Shown here in pieces: positions 58,996-64,000 of a stretch of DNA of 64,000 bases. The translations under genes and the position numbers were made by a program. The stretch's first letter is position 1; each line of letters begins with the position of its first letter. The notes under the pieces were generated by a model that saw only the letters and a program-made list of their open reading frames with translations, was not told the origin of the DNA and ran no database searches. Source of the DNA: [Pasteurella] aerogenes (lineage in GTDB: Bacteria > Pseudomonadota > Gammaproteobacteria > Enterobacterales > Pasteurellaceae); contig LR134362.1 of the NCBI GenBank assembly GCA_900637275.1, forward strand, positions 2,170,001 through 2,234,000, read 5' to 3'.

Positions 58996-60411
58996 ATGAC
59001 AACAAGAAAAGAAGTGGATTTACTGGGCGAACGTGAAGTGCCGGCTGAGGCTTATTGGGGAATTCACACATTAAGAGCGGTGGAAAATTTTAATATTTCT
59101 AATGTTACTATTTCAGACGTTCCGGAATTTGTACGCGGTATGGTAATGGTGAAAAAAGCGACTGCCCTCGCCAATGGCGAATTAGGCGCTATTCCGGAAG
59201 ATATTGCTAATGCGATCGTCAAAGCCTGTGATGCGATTTTGGTGGACGGTAAATGTATGGATCAATTCCCATCCGATGTGTATCAAGGTGGTGCGGGAAC
59301 CTCTGTTAACATGAACACCAATGAAGTAGTAGCAAACTTAGCATTAGAAATTTTAGGACATAAAAAAGGCGAATATAAATATTTGGATCCGATGGATCAT
59401 GTTAATGCCAGCCAATCTACTAACGATGCTTACCCGACCGGTTTCCGGATTGCTGTGTATAACAGCATTATGAAATTGGTGAGCAAAGTGCTTTATTTGC
59501 AACAAGGGTTTGAAAATAAAGCAAAAGAATTTGCCAATATCTTGAAAATGGGACGTACCCAATTGCAAGATGCGGTGCCGATGACCGTTGGGCAAGAATT
59601 TAAAGCCTTCTCTGTGTTGTTAGATGAAGAAGTACGCAATTTAACCCGTACCGCAGAATTATTGCTCGAAGTAAACTTAGGGGCAACGGCGATCGGTACT
59701 GGATTAAATACACCAAAAGGCTATACAGAATTAGTAGTGAAACGTTTAGCGGAAGTGTCCGGTTTACCTTGTGTCAATGCGGAAAACTTAATTGAAGCGA
59801 CTTCTGACTGTGGTGCTTATGTAATGGTGCATGGCGCATTAAAACGGACGGCGGTAAAATTATCCAAAGTATGTAACGACTTACGTTTACTTTCTTCCGG
59901 TCCGCGTGCGGGATTAAACGAAATCAATTTACCGGAATTACAAGCTGGTTCCTCCATTATGCCGGCGAAAGTGAATCCGGTTGTGCCGGAAGTGGTGAAC
60001 CAAGTTTGTTTTAAAGTGATTGGTAATGATACTACCATTACGTTCGCTTCTGAAGCCGGTCAATTGCAATTAAACGTTATGGAGCCGGTGATTGGTCAAG
60101 CGATGTTTGAAAGTATTGATATTTTGACCAATGCTTGCGTGAATTTACGTGATAAATGTATCGATGGTATTACTGTGAACAAAGAAATTTGTGAAAACTA
60201 TGTGTTTAACTCTATCGGTATTGTGACTTACCTCAATCCGTTTATTGGTCACCATAATGGGGATATTGTGGGTAAAATTTGTGCAACTACAGGTCGCAGC
60301 GTACGCGATGTTGTGTTGGAGAGGGGGTTACTCACTGAAGCAGAATTAGATGATATTTTGTCCGTCGAAAATCTGATGAACCCGACTTATAAAGCAAAAT
60401 TGAAAAAATAA
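58996..60411 (+). CDS. aspA: Aspartate ammonia-lyase
   Basis: Converts aspartate to fumarate and ammonia, supplying fumarate for anaerobic respiration. The product is 471 residues. Superfamily signature [20 protein letters not shown] is present, as are [18 protein letters not shown] [13 protein letters not shown] and [17 protein letters not shown]. The start [15 protein letters not shown] at 58996 is set by AAAGGAG; an in-frame extension of eleven residues upstream is rejected. Divergent from fxsA-groESL, a neighbourhood shared with E. coli. Confidence 0.97.
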   Translation: MTTRKEVDLLGEREVPAEAYWGIHTLRAVENFNISNVTISDVPEFVRGMVMVKKATALANGELGAIPEDIANAIVKACDAILVDGKCMDQFPSDVYQGGAGTSVNMNTNEVVANLALEILGHKKGEYKYLDPMDHVNASQSTNDAYPTGFRIAVYNSIMKLVSKVLYLQQGFENKAKEFANILKMGRTQLQDAVPMTVGQEFKAFSVLLDEEVRNLTRTAELLLEVNLGATAIGTGLNTPKGYTELVVKRLAEVSGLPCVNAENLIEATSDCGAYVMVHGALKRTAVKLSKVCNDLRLLSSGPRAGLNEINLPELQAGSSIMPAKVNPVVPEVVNQVCFKVIGNDTTITFASEAGQLQLNVMEPVIGQAMFESIDILTNACVNLRDKCIDGITVNKEICENYVFNSIGIVTYLNPFIGHHNGDIVGKICATTGRSVRDVVLERGLLTEAELDDILSVENLMNPTYKAKLKK

Positions 60412-60433
60412 TAGTGTTGTATTTTGATTTTAG

Positions 60434-60461
60434 AGAGCCGAAATTTTCGGCTCTTTTTTTT
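60434..60461 (+). terminator. Terminator of aspA
   Basis: AGAGCCGAAA and TTTCGGCTCT followed by eight or more T. Confidence 0.92.
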
Positions 60462-60844
60462 GTGCTTTTGGGCGCGATTTTGGCTTTTTTAATCGCATAA
60501 AAATGTAGCATATTTGCATAAATACCTCTTTAGGGGTATATGAATAATATTCGGTTTCTATTTTTGTTTTAACTGGTAACTTTTTGAAAAAATTAACATT
60601 TTCATTACCTCTTTCGAGTTATTTTTGTATAGTGAAATAATGTTAATAACAAAAGTTCAACAAAAATATTGATCTAACGCAATAAATAATCAAATTATTC
60701 AGAAAAACACTTTTTACTCTGATATTGTTAGCCTTGAATTCATCTATTTTTGTTGTGTGAATAAATGGCATTGAGCAGTTTGATATTTATACAACACAGC
60801 AGGGTAGTTAAGCAGGTTAGTTTCTTGATTTTGGAGTTATTATC
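60462..60844 (+). promoter_or_regulatory. nrfA upstream regulatory region
   Basis: Nearly 400 gene-free, AT-rich bases. They contain the perfect NarP/NarL 7-2-7 site listed separately, another heptamer TACCTCT at 60606-60612 whose partner half is poor, and a weak FNR-like sequence TTGAT-CTAA-CGCAA at 60669-60682. Together these fit control by anaerobiosis and nitrite or nitrate. Confidence 0.6.
60523..60538 (+). promoter_or_regulatory. NarP/NarL 7-2-7 binding site
   Basis: TACCTCT-TT-AGGGGTA: two heptamers in inverted order with a two-base gap, the form bound by NarP (and NarL). About 310 bases before nrfA. Confidence 0.75.
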
Positions 60845-62341
60845 GTGAACATTTTTAGAAAAACACTCTCTTCACTATGTGTGGTCGGCGCCATGGTGGC
60901 ATTTTCGCATAATGCCATGGCGGAAAGTAGCGAAGTAAAATTGGAAGGGATCGACAAAGCCCCTACTTTGGAACAGTTGGCTAAACCTACTGACGTCAAG
61001 ATTGAATCCGTCAATGAGAAATTTGCGAAGCAATATGCCAATCAATATAACAGCTGGAAAGCCACATCGGAATCCACTGAAATTGTGCCAGCAATTGAAG
61101 TTAATCCTCGCATGATCGTTTTATGGGCGGGGTATGCGTTCTCGAAAGAATACAACAAACCGCGTGGTCACTTCTATGCGATTACGGATGTGCGCAATAT
61201 TTTGCGTACTGGCGCGCCAATGGATGAAAATTCCGGCCCGCAACCGATGGCATGTTGGACTTGTAAAGGTCCGGATGTGCCACGTTTGATGGCAGAATGG
61301 GGTGAGCAAGGCTATTTCGATGGTAAATGGGCGAAAGGCGGTTCTGAAATTGTTAATCCAATCGGTTGTGCGGACTGTCACGATACGACGTCTAAAGACT
61401 TTGCTGAAGGTAAACCGGCGTTGCGCATTGCGCGTCCAAACAGCTTACGTGCTTTGGAAGCTTTGGGCAAAAAATTCAGCACCTTGGATAAAACCGATCA
61501 ACGTGCGGCGGTTTGTGCCAACTGTCACGTAGAATACTATTTCGATAAAAGCGTCACCAACAACGTAGTATTCCCATGGTATAACGGAGTTGATGTGAAT
61601 GAAATGGAAAAATACTACGATGATATCGAATTTAAAGACTGGGTACATGCCCTCTCTAAAGCGCCAATGTTAAAAGCACAACACCCAGACTATGAAACTT
61701 GGATGTTGGGCGTGCATGGTAAAAATGGGGTAACTTGTATCGATTGTCATATGCCAAAAGTGCAAGGTGCAGATGGTAAAGTTTACACCGATCACAAAAT
61801 TGGTAATCCGTTCGATGCCTTTGAAAGCACTTGTGCAAATTGTCATGATCAAAGCAAAGAAAAATTACAAGGTATTGTAGAGTCTCGTAAACATGACATT
61901 AAAGAAGTAATGACCCAACTTGAAGATCAAGTGGTGAAAGCACACTTTGAAGCGAAAGCCGCGTGGGATGCCGGTGCCACTGAAGAAGAAATGAAGGATG
62001 CGTTAAAATCCATCCGTCATGCGCAATGGCGTTGGGATTACTCTGCTGCGGGCCACGGTGGTCATATGCACGCACCGGATGTAATCTTAAAAGTGATTGC
62101 TAGCGGTTTGGATCGTGCCGCGGATGCACGTGCGAAATTGGCGGTGATTTTAACCAAACATGGTGTGAAAACGCCAATTCAATATCCGGATATCTCTAGT
62201 GCAGAAAAAGCATGGAAAGTGATTGGCGTGGATATTGAAAAAGAACGTGCGGATAAACAAAAATTCCTCAAAGAAGTTGTGCCTCAATGGGAAAAAGAAG
62301 CAAAAGAAAAAGGCTTAATTTTGGACGCTCCGGCAAAATAG
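60845..62341 (+). CDS. nrfA: Cytochrome c552 nitrite reductase (ammonia-forming)
   Basis: Periplasmic pentahaem enzyme that reduces nitrite to ammonia with six electrons. The product is 498 residues with a signal peptide ([20 protein letters not shown], then AMA). The catalytic haem uses the distinctive CWTCK motif ([14 protein letters not shown]); four CxxCH motifs follow: CADCH, CANCH, CIDCH and CANCH. The start codon is GTG, with GGAG at a good distance upstream. First gene of nrfABCD, next to aspA, both fitting anaerobic growth. Confidence 0.96.
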   Translation: MNIFRKTLSSLCVVGAMVAFSHNAMAESSEVKLEGIDKAPTLEQLAKPTDVKIESVNEKFAKQYANQYNSWKATSESTEIVPAIEVNPRMIVLWAGYAFSKEYNKPRGHFYAITDVRNILRTGAPMDENSGPQPMACWTCKGPDVPRLMAEWGEQGYFDGKWAKGGSEIVNPIGCADCHDTTSKDFAEGKPALRIARPNSLRALEALGKKFSTLDKTDQRAAVCANCHVEYYFDKSVTNNVVFPWYNGVDVNEMEKYYDDIEFKDWVHALSKAPMLKAQHPDYETWMLGVHGKNGVTCIDCHMPKVQGADGKVYTDHKIGNPFDAFESTCANCHDQSKEKLQGIVESRKHDIKEVMTQLEDQVVKAHFEAKAAWDAGATEEEMKDALKSIRHAQWRWDYSAAGHGGHMHAPDVILKVIASGLDRAADARAKLAVILTKHGVKTPIQYPDISSAEKAWKVIGVDIEKERADKQKFLKEVVPQWEKEAKEKGLILDAPAK

Positions 62342-62348
62342 AGAAAAA

Positions 62349-62380
62349 CGACCGCACTTTTAATGGATAAAGTGCGGTCG
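62349..62380. repeat. Inverted uptake-signal pair between nrfA and nrfB
   Basis: CGACCGCACTTT (62349-62360) and AAAGTGCGGTCG (62369-62380) form a 12-bp stem with an eight-base loop inside the operon. It may act as a partial terminator or protect the nrfA message, lowering nrfBCD relative to nrfA. Confidence 0.7.
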
Positions 62381-62409
62381 ATTTGAGCAACAAATTTGAG
62401 GGAATAAAA

Positions 62410-63048
62410 ATGAATGTGGTACTAAAAACAACAGCAAAATTGACCGCGCTTGTAGGGCTGCTTATGTTGTCATTGCCGGGTTTGGCAAATGAAAAAGCCG
62501 CGGCGACAGAAAGTGTGTCACCGCTAACTTATGAGCCGACTTTAGAAAACCAGCGGGATCCGAATCAGTATTGCGCCAGCTGCCATAAATTTGACAGCAA
62601 TGGTGAGCAATCCGGTGGCGAATTCCATTTTGGTAAATTCCACGGTCAACATTTACAGGAAAAAAATCCGAATAACGGGGAAGCGATTACTTGTGTCAGT
62701 TGTCATGGCAATATCTCGGAAGATCACCGTCGTGGTGCGAAAGATGTAATGCGTTTCCAAAGCGATATTTTCAGCGATAAAAAACCGATGTTCACGGTAG
62801 AAGAACAAAACCAAGTGTGTTTTGCTTGTCACCAACCGAAAAAATTGCAAGAAAAACTCTGGGCGCATGATGTACACGCGATGAAATTACCGTGCGCAAG
62901 TTGCCATACTTTGCACCCGGAAAGTGATGCAATGAAAGGAATTAAACCGAAAGAGCAAGTGAAACTTTGCGTAGATTGTCACGGTGAGCAGCAAAAACGT
63001 TTAGAATCCGGATTGCCTGCCACGCCGGCATTAAAACAAAAGGATTAA
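62410..63048 (+). CDS. nrfB: Pentahaem cytochrome c NrfB
   Basis: Periplasmic electron carrier from NrfCD to NrfA. The product is 212 residues with a signal peptide (TTAKLTALVGLLMLSLPGLA). Five CxxCH haem sites are visible: CASCHK, CVSCHG, CFACHQ, CASCHT and CVDCHG. The ATG at 62410 follows GAGGGAAT. nrfC begins two bases after its stop. Confidence 0.94.
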   Translation: MNVVLKTTAKLTALVGLLMLSLPGLANEKAAATESVSPLTYEPTLENQRDPNQYCASCHKFDSNGEQSGGEFHFGKFHGQHLQEKNPNNGEAITCVSCHGNISEDHRRGAKDVMRFQSDIFSDKKPMFTVEEQNQVCFACHQPKKLQEKLWAHDVHAMKLPCASCHTLHPESDAMKGIKPKEQVKLCVDCHGEQQKRLESGLPATPALKQKD

Positions 63049-63050
63049 CT

Positions 63051-63734
63051 ATGACAGCTTGTACACGCCGAAATTTTGTTTCGGGCATGGGGGCGTTGAT
63101 CCTGATGACCGGAACCTCAGCTAATGTCGTCGCGCAAAGTGCGACGACGGAGAAAAAACCGATTCGTTATGCCATGTTGCACGATGAAAGCGCTTGTATC
63201 GGTTGTACCGCTTGTATGGACGCTTGTCGTGAAACCAATCAAGTACCGGAAGGCGTTTCTCGTTTAGAGATTATTCGCAGTCAACCCTATGGCGAATTTC
63301 CGAATGCGCAGTACGAATTTTTCCGTCATTCTTGTCAACATTGTACGAATGCGCCTTGTGTTAGCGTCTGCCCAACGGGAGCATCTTATATTGATGCATC
63401 CACGGGGATTGTAGATGTACATAAAGATCTTTGCGTGGGATGCCAATATTGCATCGCGGTTTGTCCGTATCGTGTACGTTTTATTCATCCGATTCATAAA
63501 ACTGCGGATAAATGTAATTTCTGTCGCGATACTAACTTAGCGAAAGGCAAACAACCGGCTTGTGTTGAATCTTGCCCAACACACGCCTTAACCTTTGGCG
63601 ATACTAATGATCCGCAAAGTGCGATTTCCTTGAAATTAAAACAAGTACAAACTTATCGCACTAAAGTGGAATTGGGTACGGATCCGAATTTGTACCATGT
63701 TCCAGCAACCAAACCGGGGGAGATTAGACGATGA
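63051..63734 (+). CDS. nrfC: Ferredoxin-type iron-sulphur protein NrfC
   Basis: Periplasmic-side electron-transfer subunit, 227 residues. A twin-arginine signal (CTRRNFVSGMGALI, R6-R7) suggests export after cluster insertion. Four cysteine clusters for 4Fe-4S centres are visible: CIGCTACMDACRETN, CQHCTNAPCVSVCP, CVGCQYCIAVCPYR, and CNFCRD with CVESCP. It accepts electrons from the quinol-oxidising NrfD. Its stop overlaps the nrfD start (ATGA). Confidence 0.95.
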   Translation: MTACTRRNFVSGMGALILMTGTSANVVAQSATTEKKPIRYAMLHDESACIGCTACMDACRETNQVPEGVSRLEIIRSQPYGEFPNAQYEFFRHSCQHCTNAPCVSVCPTGASYIDASTGIVDVHKDLCVGCQYCIAVCPYRVRFIHPIHKTADKCNFCRDTNLAKGKQPACVESCPTHALTFGDTNDPQSAISLKLKQVQTYRTKVELGTDPNLYHVPATKPGEIRR

Positions 63735-64000
63735 ACAGCCCATTTCACTTTCCTTCTTTGGTTTGGGATCATACCATTGCGATCTATCTCTTTTTATTAG
63801 GGATTTCCGCCGGTGCGACGATGTTGTCGGTGATCTTAAAACGCAGTGGTTTAGCCGGAGAAGATCCATCACAAAACAATTTCTTACGTTGTAATGCGTG
63901 GCTGGCGCCAATTAGTATTATGATTGGTTTGTTATTGTTGATTTTCCATTTGGCGCGCCCTTGGACGTTCTGGTTTTTGATGTTTAATTACAGCCATACT
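63731..64000 (+). CDS. nrfD: Quinol-oxidising membrane subunit NrfD (partial, C-terminus outside window)
   Basis: Ninety codons are visible before the window ends. It begins MNSPFHFPSLVWDHTIAIYL and continues FLLGISAGATMLSVILKRSG, the NrfD/PsrC membrane family N-terminus, with two or three hydrophobic helices in view (up to FHLARPWTFWFLMFNY). It takes electrons from menaquinol and passes them to NrfC. Translational coupling with nrfC is indicated by the four-base overlap. Confidence 0.92.
   Translation, partial: MNSPFHFPSLVWDHTIAIYLFLLGISAGATMLSVILKRSGLAGEDPSQNNFLRCNAWLAPISIMIGLLLLIFHLARPWTFWFLMFNYSHT

Overview
This window is a chromosomal segment of a Pasteurellaceae bacterium. The evidence is the very frequent 9-mer AAGTGCGGT/ACCGCACTT (the DNA uptake signal of the Haemophilus/Pasteurella/Aggregatibacter group, roughly four to five dozen copies by eye), the Pasteurella-type gene content, and a Cas9 of 1056 residues that closely resembles the Pasteurella multocida/Neisseria II-C enzymes. 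The species cannot be fixed from the sequence alone. Both ends cut through genes: a TRAP-TAXI binding protein on the left and nrfD on the right.

Layout. 0-8.3 kb: TAXI lipoprotein (partial), proS, corA, yggT, a YggU-type protein, a GNAT protein, tpiA, waaA, coaD. 8.3-15.8 kb: maltodextrin module, with malT divergent from malP-malQ. 15.8-31.2 kb: housekeeping genes (purB-hflD, a copper chaperone, an OPT transporter, nudE, yrfG-hslR-hslO, mazG, uspA, gpt, pepD, a PACE-like efflux protein, srmB, trmN6, tdk, tsaD). 31.4-35.5 kb: the rpsU-dnaG-rpoD macromolecular synthesis operon, then a CAU-anticodon tRNA. 36.0-43.2 kb: a complete type II-C CRISPR-Cas locus. It has a leftward tracrRNA, cas9-cas1-cas2 rightward, and an array of 34 repeats and 33 spacers whose RNA orientation is leftward. 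43.2-44.2 kb: eroded Mu-like prophage head genes fused directly to the broken last repeat, with a conspicuous nested inverted-repeat structure between them. 44.4-50.7 kb: a lipoprotein, uppP, and a leftward btuBFCD-like TonB/ABC uptake operon. 50.9-56.1 kb: a LacI-type regulator followed by a permease, an iron alcohol dehydrogenase and a succinate-semialdehyde dehydrogenase, behind a perfect CRP site and two tandem LacI-type operators. 56.2-60.4 kb: fxsA-groES-groEL leftward with a textbook sigma-32 promoter, and aspA rightward. 60.8-64 kb: the nrfABCD nitrite-ammonification operon behind a NarP/NarL 7-2-7 site.

How the genes work together. The CRISPR locus has every part needed for II-C interference: effector, tracrRNA with its own promoter and terminator, promoter-bearing repeats, and adaptation genes behind an intrinsic terminator. 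The malT/malPQ module handles maltodextrins. The 51-56 kb cluster looks like a catabolic route from a 4-hydroxy acid or related alcohol through succinate semialdehyde to succinate. AspA (aspartate to fumarate) and Nrf (nitrite to ammonia) are typical of respiratory anaerobic growth in this family.

The items most worth a second look are the recombination scar joining array and prophage, the structured element at 43755-43880, the opposed polarity of array growth and crRNA transcription, and the CRP/LacI-controlled hydroxy-acid operon.
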